NCBI GenBank assembly: GCA_963845445.1 | Contig: CAWJSE010000002.1 | Span: forward strand, 186,001-250,000 | DNA length: 64,000 nt | Direction of reading: 5' to 3' | From: JABDBL01 sp963845445 | GTDB taxonomy: Bacteria > Cyanobacteriota > Vampirovibrionia > Obscuribacterales > Obscuribacteraceae | In this document: positions 1 through 8,803 of the stretch, piece after piece | Layout: each line of letters begins with the position of its first letter | Numbering within the stretch: position 1 is the stretch's first letter | Made by a program: the position numbers and the translations under genes | Notes under the pieces: generated by a model | The model's input: only the letters and a program-made list of their open reading frames with translations | What the model was told of the DNA's origin: nothing | The model's database searches: none

Positions 1-1
1 T

Positions 2-283
2 ATGGTTTTGCTTAATGAAGCCGCATTTGCTTTAATGGAAGGATTGTCCACCCCAGAAGAAATTGACCGAGGTATGACGCTAGGCTACAACCATCCGATG
101 GGACCATTGGCACTGGCAGATTTTGTTGGTCTTGACATTTGCTTGAATATAATGGAGACTTTGCACAGTGGCTTTGGTGATCCTAAATATCGTCCCTGTC
201 CCCTAATGCGGCAATTGGTTAGTGCAGGGCATTTAGGACGCAAAACTGGTAAAGGCTTTTATAGTTATGGTGTGACACAGTGA
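2..283 (+). CDS. 3-hydroxyacyl-CoA dehydrogenase, C-terminal part (5' end outside window)
   Basis: Only the last 93 codons are inside the window. They match the C-terminal helical domain of 3-hydroxybutyryl-CoA/3-hydroxyacyl-CoA dehydrogenases, which oxidise 3-hydroxyacyl-CoA with NAD in beta-oxidation or butanoate metabolism. The family signatures visible are NHPMGPLALADFVGLD (about residues 30-45) and GRKTGKGFYSY close to the C-terminus. The NAD-binding Rossmann domain lies upstream of base 1, so the ATG at base 2 is internal and not a start. The stop TGA overlaps the GTG start of the next gene by four bases, which implies translational coupling. Confidence 0.9.
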   Translation: MVLLNEAAFALMEGLSTPEEIDRGMTLGYNHPMGPLALADFVGLDICLNIMETLHSGFGDPKYRPCPLMRQLVSAGHLGRKTGKGFYSYGVTQ

Positions 284-1545
284 TCTTATTTGGTTGGGTA
301 TTAGGTAATACTTTGCTCATTGCTGGGTTATTTGGCCTGACCTTTGCCTTTTATGAGTTATTGCGCCCGGTGAGGCGGGCCGACTGGTCTGCTTTAGAAT
401 TTCCTTTCGTTTCAATTCTTGTTCCCGCCCGTAATGAAGAAAATAAAATAGGACGCTGTATAGCCTCCTTATTGGCTCAAGATTATCCTAATTTTGAAAT
501 TGTTGTCATTGATGATCGCTCGACTGATAACACCGCTCAAATCATTCAGTCGTATGTTGAATCCGACGATAAAAAACGCATTAAGTTCGTTCATGGAAAA
601 GACGCACGCAGTGGCTGGATCGGCAAGTGTAATGCTTTAGCCCATGCTGTCAATTATGCTTCTGGCGAATGGCTTGTTTTTACTGATGCCGATACTTATC
701 ACAAACCTAATTCTCTGGCTGATTCAGTTAATTATGCCGTCAAGCAGAGGGCTGATATGGTCTCTTTTGTGCCAATGCAAGAATTAGGCAGCTTTTCTGA
801 AAAGCTTATTATGCCAGTACTGTTGAGTTCTTTCTTGTTGGGAGATCCCTTTCACCAGGTCAATGATCCGGAATGTCATCGAGCCTATGCTTATGGACAA
901 TATGTTATTTGTAGGCGTTCTTCATATTTTGCAGTAGGCGGGCATGAAAGCGTGCGCAATGAAATTGTCGAAGATCATGCATTAGCTCAAGTATTTAAAG
1001 ATAAAGCTTATAAAATCGAAGTTGCTGACGGTCGAACTTTGTATAGCGTCCGTATGTATACAAATCTGAGCACACTCTGGCAAGGCTGGACCAAAAATCT
1101 TTATTCATTGATAGACAGTCGTGTGATCAATTTGCTAATCATTTTATTCATGATTAATTCGGTGGCTCTCTTTCCTTTTATTCAGCTGATATTGGCCTGG
1201 CAAATGATTTTTGCTGCTCACACTGAGACCATGGCTGTGAATTTATTAGGGCTGATAGCACTGGAATTTCTTCTTCTAGCCTTTTGGTTTGAGAAAACCT
1301 CTCAACATCACGCTGGCATTGATTGGCGAAACTTTTTCTTGTTTCCCTTTGGTAGCTTGACAGTAACTGCTCTTTATTTTCATGCCGCTTATCTTGTGCT
1401 TAGCGGCAGTCAAGTGAATTGGAAAGGGCGCCGCTATGTAGTCAACACCGCTAAAACCATTCAACCTTCCAATAATTCGGCCTTTAATATGGACTCAGAC
1501 TCCGGTGCTAACCGCGAGGCAAGAGAAGTCAGTACCATACGTTAG
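280..1545 (+). CDS. Membrane-bound family 2 glycosyltransferase
   Basis: This 421-residue protein transfers a sugar from a nucleotide-sugar donor to an unknown, probably lipid, acceptor at the inner face of the membrane. An N-terminal membrane segment (about 3-25) precedes a GT-A domain with VSILVPARNEE (44-54), VIDDRSTD (76-83) and the metal-binding TDAD (135-138). The likely catalytic ED pair is at 231-232 and QGWTK at 268-272 replaces the QxxRW motif. Hydrophobic segments follow at about 283-305, 310-345 and 365-390. The arrangement resembles carotenoid- or hopanoid-associated glycosyltransferases (CrtQ/HpnB type), but the acceptor cannot be told. The GTG start overlaps the preceding stop. 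Confidence 0.85.
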   Translation: MILFGWVLGNTLLIAGLFGLTFAFYELLRPVRRADWSALEFPFVSILVPARNEENKIGRCIASLLAQDYPNFEIVVIDDRSTDNTAQIIQSYVESDDKKRIKFVHGKDARSGWIGKCNALAHAVNYASGEWLVFTDADTYHKPNSLADSVNYAVKQRADMVSFVPMQELGSFSEKLIMPVLLSSFLLGDPFHQVNDPECHRAYAYGQYVICRRSSYFAVGGHESVRNEIVEDHALAQVFKDKAYKIEVADGRTLYSVRMYTNLSTLWQGWTKNLYSLIDSRVINLLIILFMINSVALFPFIQLILAWQMIFAAHTETMAVNLLGLIALEFLLLAFWFEKTSQHHAGIDWRNFFLFPFGSLTVTALYFHAAYLVLSGSQVNWKGRRYVVNTAKTIQPSNNSAFNMDSDSGANREAREVSTIR

Positions 1546-1654
1546 TTGCTTTGTTATGCAGATCTGCTTTTCGAATGCATAAAAGCTCATTCAGCCGTGT
1601 TAAACTTAACTTGATAAGAGCTATTTAGCTTAGGCTTTCATATTTCAAGGATGG

Positions 1655-2722
1655 TTGACCGACTTTTTAGAGGCAGAGAAGACTTTGTTTAATTGGGCAA
1701 AAGGATATTTTCGCAAATGTATAGGTATCGATTTAGGTACCGCTAATACGCTTATTTATATTGACGGAGAAGGAATTGTTCTTCGCGAACCTTCTGTTGT
1801 GGCCATCGACAACAATACCAATACCTTATTAGCAGCCGGCGAAGAAGCCAGGGCTATGATTGGACGCACTCCTCAAGGAGTAAAAGCATTGCGTCCGTTG
1901 CGTGATGGTGTTATTGCCGAATTTAAGTATGCCGAGGTTATGCTCAAGACTTTTATCGAGAGAGTTGCTGGTAATCATGGTTTTGGACTTAGCCCGGAAA
2001 TTGCTATTGGTGTGCCATCTGGTATCACCGATGTGGAAAAACAAGCTGTTCGCCAGGCGGCCCGTAACGCTGGGGCTAGTCAGGTCTATACTCCAGAAGA
2101 ACCTATGGCTGCTGCGATTGGAGCTGGCATGCCAGTCACTGAACCAACCGGGTCAATGGTAGTTGATATTGGTGGTGGTACAACCGAAGTAGCCGTCATA
2201 AGTTTGTCCGGCATTGTAGTTAACTCTTCTATTCGGGTTGCAGGCGACGAGTTGAATGAGGCCATTATTCGATATTTGAAAAAAGTACATAGTTTAGCTA
2301 TAGGCGAAAGAACTGCCGAAGAAATTAAATTTCGTCTGGGCTCTGCCTATCAAACTACAGAGAACGATCGCTATGATGTGCGCGGTTTGAACTTGCTAAA
2401 TGGGTTACCACGGACAGTAACTATTAGCCGTGGAGAAATTAGAGAAGCATTAAGCGAACCATTGGCCTTTATAGTTGATGCTGTGCAAAATACTCTGGAA
2501 CGAACTCCGCCAGATTTAGCTGCAGATATTTTCAATAGAGGTATTTTCTTAACTGGTGGCGGTGCGCTTTTACAAGGATTGGATGAACTCATTTCAAATG
2601 AGACTGAGGTACCGGTATTTGTTGCTGAAGATCCTCTTTCATGTGTAGCGGTGGGGACTGGCAGGCTTCTTTCAGATCCTGCTTATCGTCGAGTATTAGA
2701 GCGTTCAGCTCTGACGAACTAA
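1655..2722 (+). CDS. mreB: Rod shape-determining actin-like protein MreB
   Basis: MreB is the bacterial actin that polymerises under the membrane and directs lateral peptidoglycan synthesis by the elongasome. Phosphate-1 motif IGIDLGTANTLIY (about 24-36), REPSVVAID, phosphate-2 motif VVDIGGGTTEVAVIS (about 170-184) and the adenosine motif FLTGGGALLQGLDELI near the C-terminus are all present. At 355 residues it is slightly longer than usual because about 22 residues precede IGIDLG. The TTG at 1655 sits only three bases after AAGGA, which is tight; an in-frame TTG at 1685 after GAGAAG is a reasonable alternative. It opens the mreBCD-PBP2 cluster. Confidence 0.97.
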   Translation: MTDFLEAEKTLFNWAKGYFRKCIGIDLGTANTLIYIDGEGIVLREPSVVAIDNNTNTLLAAGEEARAMIGRTPQGVKALRPLRDGVIAEFKYAEVMLKTFIERVAGNHGFGLSPEIAIGVPSGITDVEKQAVRQAARNAGASQVYTPEEPMAAAIGAGMPVTEPTGSMVVDIGGGTTEVAVISLSGIVVNSSIRVAGDELNEAIIRYLKKVHSLAIGERTAEEIKFRLGSAYQTTENDRYDVRGLNLLNGLPRTVTISRGEIREALSEPLAFIVDAVQNTLERTPPDLAADIFNRGIFLTGGGALLQGLDELISNETEVPVFVAEDPLSCVAVGTGRLLSDPAYRRVLERSALTN

Positions 2723-2735
2723 TTCTTGGATAGAA

Positions 2736-3542
2736 ATGGCTGAGCAAAAGCAAAATTCTTTTGCCTTCGATCGGGCGACAATTGCTGAGATACTCTTTTT
2801 CGCAGTTGTATTAATGTACTTAATTGGTCCAGCCAGCGGCTTAGTTTTAAACGTCAATGCTGCTGTTTCTGGCTGCTTCACTAAAAGCTCAACTCAAATA
2901 CTTTCCACCCGCAATACTGTTCAAAAGCTGCTCGTCTCTGCTGAGCGCATCAAAGAACTAGAAACCAAATTAGCCGAACGAGAGCTCGAGCTCATAAAAT
3001 TGCGTCAGCAGGCTAAAGATACCAATAAGTTGCGGCAAATGCTTGATTTGAAAGCTCACTCAGATAGGCGGGTTCTAGCAGCAGAAGTGGTCAATCGTAA
3101 CCCAGACAACTGGTTTGAGCAGATAATTATCGACCGTGGTACAGCTGATCATATTTCTAAGGGTGCCGCTGTTATTACAGGTGTTGGAGTAGTCGGACAA
3201 GTAACCAATGTCTCTGATCACGCTAGCGTAATACGATTGCTTACCGATCCGGATCAAAAGCTAGGTGTGCTAATTCCACGCTTGGGAATAACCGGTATTC
3301 TTTCTGGTCGTCACCAGAATCCGGCGGTTATTGATTTTGTGCCAATCAACGCCAACGTGGAAATAGGCGATAAAATAGTTTGTCTTGGTAAGGCTGGTAC
3401 TTTCCCTGAGAATCATCCCGTCGGTACTGTAATAGGGGTAAGGCGCGACAACAATGCCACCAGTACTCAAATAGAAGTCAAATTGGCTGAAAATTGTTAC
3501 GATCTAAGTGAGGTTCTGGTATTGCCGCCACTTGAGGAGTAA
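2736..3542 (+). CDS. mreC: Rod shape-determining protein MreC
   Basis: MreC is a bitopic periplasmic scaffold linking MreB to PBP2. The protein has one N-terminal transmembrane segment (about 15-40), a coiled coil at about 63-105 (alternating ELETKLAERELELIK), and the two beta-barrel domains of the family with AEVVNRNPDNWFEQIIIDRG and GVVGQVTNV. The length of 268 residues is normal. It begins 13 bases after mreB and is followed by mreD, so co-transcription is very likely. Confidence 0.95.
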   Translation: MAEQKQNSFAFDRATIAEILFFAVVLMYLIGPASGLVLNVNAAVSGCFTKSSTQILSTRNTVQKLLVSAERIKELETKLAERELELIKLRQQAKDTNKLRQMLDLKAHSDRRVLAAEVVNRNPDNWFEQIIIDRGTADHISKGAAVITGVGVVGQVTNVSDHASVIRLLTDPDQKLGVLIPRLGITGILSGRHQNPAVIDFVPINANVEIGDKIVCLGKAGTFPENHPVGTVIGVRRDNNATSTQIEVKLAENCYDLSEVLVLPPLEE

Positions 3543-3576
3543 AGGCACCAAGCCTTTATAATTGCAGGGGTTTTCT

Positions 3577-4185
3577 ATGTTCTGGTTGTCTATTAAAACT
3601 CGTCGTTACCTATGGGAATTGGGTTTGGCTTTCTCTGTCATTTATTTCATTTGGCTTTTGCAGAGTGATGTATTAACCAAATTGTCTTTGCATAATTTAT
3701 TCTGCAACTTGCCTTTGACTTTCATAATTATTTGGTCTTCCATTTATACTTCTTCAGTCAAGCCATTAAGTTCCGATGATATAAAAGTTAGATCCTTTAC
3801 CAACATAGCTATGTATCAGGCGATGTCTGGTAGCGTCAGTGGTGCAGTAGTAGGAGCAATTTTTGCTGCTTTCTATGCTTCTACCCTTCCTGTCTTTTTG
3901 TTTTCTTATCCACTGATTGGTTGGATTGCTGGCTATTTTCCACTAAGAAAGATCCAGCATGCATCTTTCTACTGCATTGTCTTAGTTCTTTTAGGCACTG
4001 TCTTGGGAGAATTCATCACAGCCGGTCAGCTTGCTCTATCAGGAAGAGCCGAAGTATTTAGTTGCTTTGTGCAAATAGCAGTCCCTGAAGCTGTTTTGAA
4101 TGCACTTATTGCTCCATTTATTTTTGTGCCACTTAAAGCCTGGTATGACTTTGGTTCGCAGCATGAAGTAATAGTTAAATCATGA
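3577..4185 (+). CDS. mreD: MreD-like rod shape-determining membrane protein
   Basis: This 202-residue, very hydrophobic protein carries five or six predicted membrane segments. Its position between mreC and PBP2, and its size and topology, fit MreD of the elongasome, although sequence identity in this family is always low. The ATG at 3577 is preceded at a six-base distance by AGGGG, so I prefer it to the TTG at 3562. The stop codon overlaps the ATG of the PBP2 gene (ATGA), indicating coupled translation. Confidence 0.8.
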   Translation: MFWLSIKTRRYLWELGLAFSVIYFIWLLQSDVLTKLSLHNLFCNLPLTFIIIWSSIYTSSVKPLSSDDIKVRSFTNIAMYQAMSGSVSGAVVGAIFAAFYASTLPVFLFSYPLIGWIAGYFPLRKIQHASFYCIVLVLLGTVLGEFITAGQLALSGRAEVFSCFVQIAVPEAVLNALIAPFIFVPLKAWYDFGSQHEVIVKS

Positions 4186-6023
4186 AGACTAGAACAAGGA
4201 AGAAAACTACAAATCTGGCTATCCAGAAAGTAAGGTATTTTCAGTTTCTTATACTTTCTTCCACCGCGATATTATTGACACGCCTGGTTTGGCTACAAAT
4301 CATTCAAAATCATTACTACCTAAATAGAGCTGTATCTAACAGCACTCGGGTAACATTTTTGCGCGCACCACGGGGAATTATCTATGATCGCCACGGCAAT
4401 CTCCTAGCTACCAATAAGCAAACCTTGTCGCTAATAGCGATTCCCAATGAATTGGATCATTGTGATGAATTAGCCCAAAGATTGGCACGTGTAATTGATG
4501 TGCCAGCTGCAAAACTTTTCAACATACTTTTGAAAGCAAAAGCGTCGAATTCCGTTTTGCCGGTCGTCGTTGAGCATGACATTGATGTAGATACAGTGAG
4601 CCGTTTTTATGAGCAAAAAATATTTTTACCTGGTGTAGATATTTTGCCAGATATAAGTCGAAATTATGTGCAAGGTGAACTAACGGCTCATGCAATGGGC
4701 TATTGTGGTGAAATTACCCAGGCGCAGCTGGAAATAAGACCGGAACGGCACATGGGAGATGTTATTGGACAAGACGGTATTGAGCGGATTTATGATGTGC
4801 AGTTACGCGGGATTGATGGCGAACAAAGAGTTAAGGTTAATGCCAGTGGTCAGTCTATTTCTGCCGAAACCTCTAAGCCTGAAATTACAAGAGACCCGAT
4901 TGCGGGTAAGTCCATAATCACATCGCTGGATTTGGACTTGCAAAAGGCCGCTTATGAAGCCTTGGGAGATCGCTCTGGAGCTGTTGTTGCCATTGATCCT
5001 CGCAATGGCGAAATACTGGCTATGGTCTCCCGTCCAAGCTTTGATCCAAACATCTTTACTAAGCGAATTAATAAAGAGGCTTGGAAACGTATTAATGCTC
5101 CAGATCATCCTTTGTTCAATCGTGCTCTTTCTGGTTTCCCTCCTGGATCTATTTGGAAAGCTATTACATTACTATCAGCTTTGGAGAACAAAGTGGTGAA
5201 ACCAGACACTAAAATACATGTTTCTGGTGGTGTTAGTCTTGGTGGCTTTTTCTTCGGTGATTGGACCGCCACCCAAGGCCTATATGACTTAGTTAAATGT
5301 CTTGCTTGGTCACGTGATTCGGCTTTTTACCAGATGGGATTAAAACTAACCCCTGAGCAAATTAAAGAGTGGGGAGTTAAATTCGGCGCAGGTCGACCTA
5401 CCGGTGTTGAATTACGTCACGAAGGTGTAGGTTTAGTGCCAGACTCTGAATGGAAATTGCGTGTCTATCACGAAAAATGGTACCCAGGAAATACTTTGCA
5501 TATGTCTATTGGCCAAACATACGTGCAAGTCACTCCTGCCCAGGCAGCACGAATATTCGGAGGCTTAGGTATGCGCGGACAAATACCCAATTTGCATTTT
5601 GTTATTAAAATTGGTGATCGACAAATACCAGCACCTAGACCAGAAAAGGTGAAAACTCACAAAGAATACCTTGATGTTGTATTAGCTGGTTTAAAAGCCG
5701 TGGTCGCTAGTGGTACAGGTGGTGCCACCAAACTTGGCAATGGTATTGAAGTGGCGGGCAAAACCGGCTCAGCCGAAGCGCCACCAATCGGTAGCAAAAC
5801 TCATGCCTGGTTTGCTTGTTATGCTCCCGCCGATAAACCTCGTATAGCTATCAGTGCATTTGTTGAACACGGTGGACACGGGGGCTCGACCTGTGCTCCC
5901 ATAGCCAAAGCAGTATTACTTAAATTTTTTGGTATTGAGGGTCCCAAACCAGCAACTGGCCCAGCTTCACCTAAAGGTAGTAAAACGGCCAAAACTGTGC
6001 CGAAAAAGCCGGTCGCACATTGA
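4182..6023 (+). CDS. mrdA: Penicillin-binding protein 2 (peptidoglycan transpeptidase)
   Basis: This is a class B PBP that cross-links lateral-wall peptidoglycan with the RodA/MreBCD complex. The order is a short cytoplasmic tail, a membrane anchor (about 20-42), a dimerisation domain starting at RAPRGIIYDRHGNLLA, and the transpeptidase domain. The active-site motif is SIWK after PPG (about residue 322), then SRD (about 376) and KTGSAE (about 527). The 613-residue length is normal, with a Pro/Lys-rich C-terminal tail. It is the last gene of the mre cluster. Confidence 0.95.
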   Translation: MKTRTRKKTTNLAIQKVRYFQFLILSSTAILLTRLVWLQIIQNHYYLNRAVSNSTRVTFLRAPRGIIYDRHGNLLATNKQTLSLIAIPNELDHCDELAQRLARVIDVPAAKLFNILLKAKASNSVLPVVVEHDIDVDTVSRFYEQKIFLPGVDILPDISRNYVQGELTAHAMGYCGEITQAQLEIRPERHMGDVIGQDGIERIYDVQLRGIDGEQRVKVNASGQSISAETSKPEITRDPIAGKSIITSLDLDLQKAAYEALGDRSGAVVAIDPRNGEILAMVSRPSFDPNIFTKRINKEAWKRINAPDHPLFNRALSGFPPGSIWKAITLLSALENKVVKPDTKIHVSGGVSLGGFFFGDWTATQGLYDLVKCLAWSRDSAFYQMGLKLTPEQIKEWGVKFGAGRPTGVELRHEGVGLVPDSEWKLRVYHEKWYPGNTLHMSIGQTYVQVTPAQAARIFGGLGMRGQIPNLHFVIKIGDRQIPAPRPEKVKTHKEYLDVVLAGLKAVVASGTGGATKLGNGIEVAGKTGSAEAPPIGSKTHAWFACYAPADKPRIAISAFVEHGGHGGSTCAPIAKAVLLKFFGIEGPKPATGPASPKGSKTAKTVPKKPVAH

Positions 6024-6090
6024 GCAGTTTGCTAAATTGATAAGCCGGGCTTTGTCAGCCTCTGTCTTTAATATATTTCCGACTATAAGA

Positions 6091-6110
6091 GCTCTGTTAT
6101 ATAACGGAGC
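6091..6110. repeat. Inverted repeat after the mre operon
   Basis: A near-perfect 20-base palindrome (GCTCTGTTAT/ATAACGGAGC, one G-T mismatch) lies 68 bases after the PBP2 stop. It may help end the operon, but no T-run follows, so it is not a classical intrinsic terminator. Confidence 0.35.
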
Positions 6111-6262
6111 CCTTAAATTAATCTCTTAAGTTGGCTAGATCTTGCAGGCGCGTGCAATATGGCCCCCATAAAATGTCCAAGCTTAAAAAATTTAGAGCAA
6201 TTGACAGACTTACAAAACAGGAGCAGTATGTTAATAATAAGGTACGAAAGTTTGTATTTATT

Positions 6263-6619
6263 ATGATGCGATTTTTTACAAATATATTAATAGTTCTACT
6301 TGTCACTACCTCGGCGGTTGTTTCGTCAGCTAGTGCTTTTGAAGTTAAAAGCAATTGCTGCTGTGCAGAGATTATTAATAATATAGATGCAAGCATTCAG
6401 AATGATTGTGCTTGCTGCTCACCTATACCAAATCATAAACTACCCAATAACACTGTTCAGATTCAGATCAAAAAAGCAAATATTGATCTGCAAACGTCTG
6501 CCTTGCGCATTCTAACTGACAATAAGCAGACCAGAATTCATACTTTCATAGATAGACGTAGACCTCTACATCTGGCTTCCAACGAACTCTATCTAAGAAA
6601 ACGTGCACTTTTGATTTGA
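6263..6619 (+). CDS. Small secreted protein with CCC and CACC cysteine clusters
   Basis: I do not recognise a family. From the ATG at 6263 the protein is 118 residues, with a signal-peptide-like start (MMRFFTNILIVLLVTTSAVV) that ends near ASA-FE. The mature part begins with a CCC triplet followed by CACC within about 25 residues, and has a basic C-terminus. The open frame extends back to 6131, but that extension is charged and would bury the signal peptide. It lies 80 bases upstream of another secreted Cys-rich protein that shares the CACC motif, so the two may be related in function, for example metal binding. The ribosome binding site is weak. Confidence 0.55.
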   Translation: MMRFFTNILIVLLVTTSAVVSSASAFEVKSNCCCAEIINNIDASIQNDCACCSPIPNHKLPNNTVQIQIKKANIDLQTSALRILTDNKQTRIHTFIDRRRPLHLASNELYLRKRALLI

Positions 6620-6698
6620 CCTCGCATACAAAATATGGTTTTTGATCCGTTAGCGTTTGCCCGGATCGTCGTAATTTGTTTTCTTAAGGAGAAAAATC

Positions 6699-6935
6699 AT
6701 GAATAGATTATTTGTTTCATTGACGGTTCTGTCTGTTCTGGCATTGTTTAATGCATATTCTAGCTTTGCTCAAGCCGGTGATAAAACTGTTCAGATAGAA
6801 AAACAATCTAAAGGTTGCAGCACGGCAACAAAGGAAAGTTGTTGCAAGACTGAAAAAACTCAGCCAGGCAATTGCTGTGCTTGTTGCTCCGGCACTCATT
6901 GTACTGCTAAGCCCGGCACACACTGCTGTGGTTAA
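6699..6935 (+). CDS. Secreted cysteine-rich peptide (metallothionein-like composition)
   Basis: This 78-residue protein has a signal peptide (about 1-24, ending SFA-QA) and a mature part of about 52 residues containing ten cysteines, at 40, 48, 49, 59, 60, 62, 63, 68, 76 and 77. They occur as CC pairs and one CCACC cluster with nearby His (67, 75). The composition suggests metal binding or a disulfide-rich peptide; this is inference, because no named family is recognised. A good ribosome binding site (AAGGAGAAAAATC before ATG) and a strong terminator just downstream support a real, well-expressed gene. Confidence 0.7.
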   Translation: MNRLFVSLTVLSVLALFNAYSSFAQAGDKTVQIEKQSKGCSTATKESCCKTEKTQPGNCCACCSGTHCTAKPGTHCCG

Positions 6936-6970
6936 AGTAGATTAAGATTTGCGAGAATCTTAGTTAACGC

Positions 6971-7010
6971 GAAGGAGGACAAGTAAAGTTGTCCTCCTTC
7001 TTTGTTTTTA
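6971..7010 (+). terminator. Rho-independent terminator
   Basis: A perfect 12-bp stem (GAAGGAGGACAA paired with TTGTCCTCCTTC) with a six-base loop GTAAAG is followed by TTTGTTTTTA. It lies 36 bases after the Cys-rich peptide gene and ends its transcript. Confidence 0.9.
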
Positions 7011-7017
7011 TTAGGAT

Positions 7018-7374
7018 TTATAAAATCGAGAGTTTTTCTAATTCTGCATCATTACGTTCCGTCCACTTAATGCCTGATTTTGCGCATTCAATAGTTTCTT
7101 TTGCTATGTTTTGTCGAATGCTGACATGTATATTGTTCTCCACAGCAAAATGCAATGTCATGCGTCCCGCTTTTGTTACTTTATCACCAATCTTGCAACC
7201 CTCGAACCGGTATAGTCCACCCCGATGAAGCATTGTGCTGCGCATGATTACCATGCCAAAAGGTGGAACCACTATTTGTTCTAAATTCGGACTGTTATCG
7301 ACTTCTTGTGCAAACTGACGAATAATTTTGATTGTGTCGCTGTTTTGATTTTCTGGGACAAAGCGCGGACGCAT
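7018..7374 (-). CDS. Phytanoyl-CoA dioxygenase-like protein, C-terminal part (frameshifted)
   Basis: This frame holds the second half of the gene that starts near 7895. It has PPFGMVIMRSTMLHRGG, which fits the distal iron-binding His strand of the PhyH family, and an Arg in AGRMTLHFAV that fits the 2-oxoglutarate-binding position. The frame is open upstream to about 7386 and continues the other frame without loss if one A is added to the A5 run (plus-strand T5 at 7383-7387). The ATG at 7374 is therefore probably internal. The gene ends just beyond the terminator of the convergent peptide gene. Confidence 0.6.
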   Translation of the reverse strand: MRPRFVPENQNSDTIKIIRQFAQEVDNSPNLEQIVVPPFGMVIMRSTMLHRGGLYRFEGCKIGDKVTKAGRMTLHFAVENNIHVSIRQNIAKETIECAKSGIKWTERNDAELEKLSIL

Positions 7375-7895
7375 GCTCTTGCTTTTTCATCAATCAGATT
7401 AATCCACTTATGACTTTTACTTTCTACCCACAAATAATCATCATCTTCAGGGCTAAGATTGAGATTTGCTCGCCAAAAACAATCGAGATTACTAAATTCT
7501 TTGAGCCATAAATCTAACGGATGATATGGCTTGCTCTCGTCCAAAAAGTCTCTATGTTCTCTGCACCAGAAGAGCATTCCTGGTGGCGGGGGAATCAAGC
7601 AACTGGTATTTTGCCAGGGAGAAAAACGCCAAAAATCATCTCCCATAATTTGATTTGCTAAATTAAGATCTTGCAGAGCTTGAAACGGTTTCAGCGGTGT
7701 GTCAGAGAGCTCATTCATATAAGTACGTTGCGGGAACCGATAATTACTATTCCAGGCAATTTGTTTACAAGGTCTAAGCATTTCACGCAGAGCTAAACCA
7801 AGCTTAGCATCGATAATATTGGGGATTAGTACCCAGCCAAAATCAAAGAGTTGTTTCTGATAAGTGTTAGAAAATGATTTGCTTTTACTTTGCAT
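7281..7895 (-). CDS. Phytanoyl-CoA dioxygenase-like protein, N-terminal part (frameshifted)
   Basis: The N-terminus (FDFGWVLIPNIID) matches the opening of PhyH-type Fe(II)/2-oxoglutarate oxygenases. The HRD triplet (about residue 114 from the ATG at 7895) fits the HxD iron ligands, and WVESKSHK resembles the V-x-GSHK strand. After LIDEK the frame drifts into unrelated sequence, while the neighbouring frame continues the fold. The substrate is unknown. The frame also has a TTG start at 7910. Read with its second part it encodes roughly 290 residues, a normal family length. Function is inferred from motifs only. Confidence 0.55.
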   Translation of the reverse strand: MQSKSKSFSNTYQKQLFDFGWVLIPNIIDAKLGLALREMLRPCKQIAWNSNYRFPQRTYMNELSDTPLKPFQALQDLNLANQIMGDDFWRFSPWQNTSCLIPPPPGMLFWCREHRDFLDESKPYHPLDLWLKEFSNLDCFWRANLNLSPEDDDYLWVESKSHKWINLIDEKARACVRALSQKIKTATQSKLFVSLHKKSITVRI

Positions 7896-7923
7896 AGAAG
7901 AAGGAAACAATAGCTAATGATTA

Positions 7924-8658
7924 TTAGATTCCGATCAGTAACTTAAGTCCAAAAATTATTCCAACTACAGTAAAAAGCCTTTTAGTTAGTGCTGCCCCCA
8001 TACGTTTCCCCAGCATGGAGCCAATTTGCCCACCCGCAATTGAACCAAGTACAGCTGGAATAATCAACCAGCAGTTAAAAAAGCCCTTTAAAGAATAGGA
8101 AATTGCTGCACACATACACCAAAGGAAGGCTACGAAATAATAATGGCCGAGTGCGGTAATTAAATCAAAACCGCGGGTTTTGCATAAGGCCAGCGAGGTA
8201 AAAATACTATTACCAGAACCAAAAAAGCCTTCGTAAAAGCCTAAAGGTAACCCCAGTGCGCTGCAGGCGGATCTGCTTAGCTGAGGCTCGGTGCTCGCGA
8301 CACCGAATCCCTTTTTTAGCCAACTCAGTAAAATGGCTGCAAGAACGAGCGATCCCACAATCGGCTTGGTCACGAAGCTATTGAGAGAACTGGTTACGTG
8401 CGCACCCAAGATTGCTCCAATAATGCCAAATACCGAAAGTCCTGCTAATAAAACAAAATCTATTTGTTTACCACTTAAATAATTACGCGAAGCCAAGGCG
8501 GTCCAAAAGGTAGCACTTACCTTGTCACAAGCAATGGCTGTCGGTAACGGAAATCCCAAGCTTAACCAACAAGGAATAGCAATGATCGAAGAACTACTGC
8601 CACTTGCTGAGCCGAAAAGGGTGGCCGTAAATGAGATTATGAAAATAAGGATCGACAT
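7924..8658 (-). CDS. TauE/SafE family membrane permease
   Basis: A 244-residue protein with about eight membrane segments and the TauE/SafE (DUF81) pattern: an N-terminal segment running into GSASGSSSSIIAIP and a second repeat with GLPLGFYEGFFGSGNSIF. Members export sulfite, sulfoacetate or other organosulfur anions. A taurine/sulfonate-type ABC importer lies about 5 kb away (13,493-16,105), but it is not in the same operon, so the substrate stays open. Confidence 0.85.
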   Translation of the reverse strand: MSILIFIISFTATLFGSASGSSSSIIAIPCWLSLGFPLPTAIACDKVSATFWTALASRNYLSGKQIDFVLLAGLSVFGIIGAILGAHVTSSLNSFVTKPIVGSLVLAAILLSWLKKGFGVASTEPQLSRSACSALGLPLGFYEGFFGSGNSIFTSLALCKTRGFDLITALGHYYFVAFLWCMCAAISYSLKGFFNCWLIIPAVLGSIAGGQIGSMLGKRMGAALTKRLFTVVGIIFGLKLLIGI

Positions 8659-8722
8659 TTATTTACTCTAATTTTGCTTCTCTTTGCAATTATAAAGTGG
8701 ATTTTTTGTAGATCAATGGTTT

Positions 8723-8752
8723 TTGACATTACATCACGGATCTTGCTATCTT
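8723..8752 (+). promoter_or_regulatory. Candidate sigma-70 promoter of the sugar ABC operon
   Basis: A perfect -35 TTGACA (8723-8728) and a -10-like TATCTT (8747-8752) are separated by 18 bases, in the divergent gap between the TauE-like gene and the ABC operon. Transcription would begin near 8759, which argues that the coding start is downstream of that point. Confidence 0.4.
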
Positions 8753-8803
8753 TTAACTTGCTGGTTTGGTTTATTAGTTGCAGATAATGCTGTGGTTTTT
8801 GCC

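Noticed and set aside
6131..6262. N-terminal extension of the first Cys-rich protein
   Set aside because: It would place the signal peptide in the middle of the protein.
8723..8803. N-terminal extension of the first binding protein
   Set aside because: It would start in the -35 box of the best promoter, and the paralogue lacks it.
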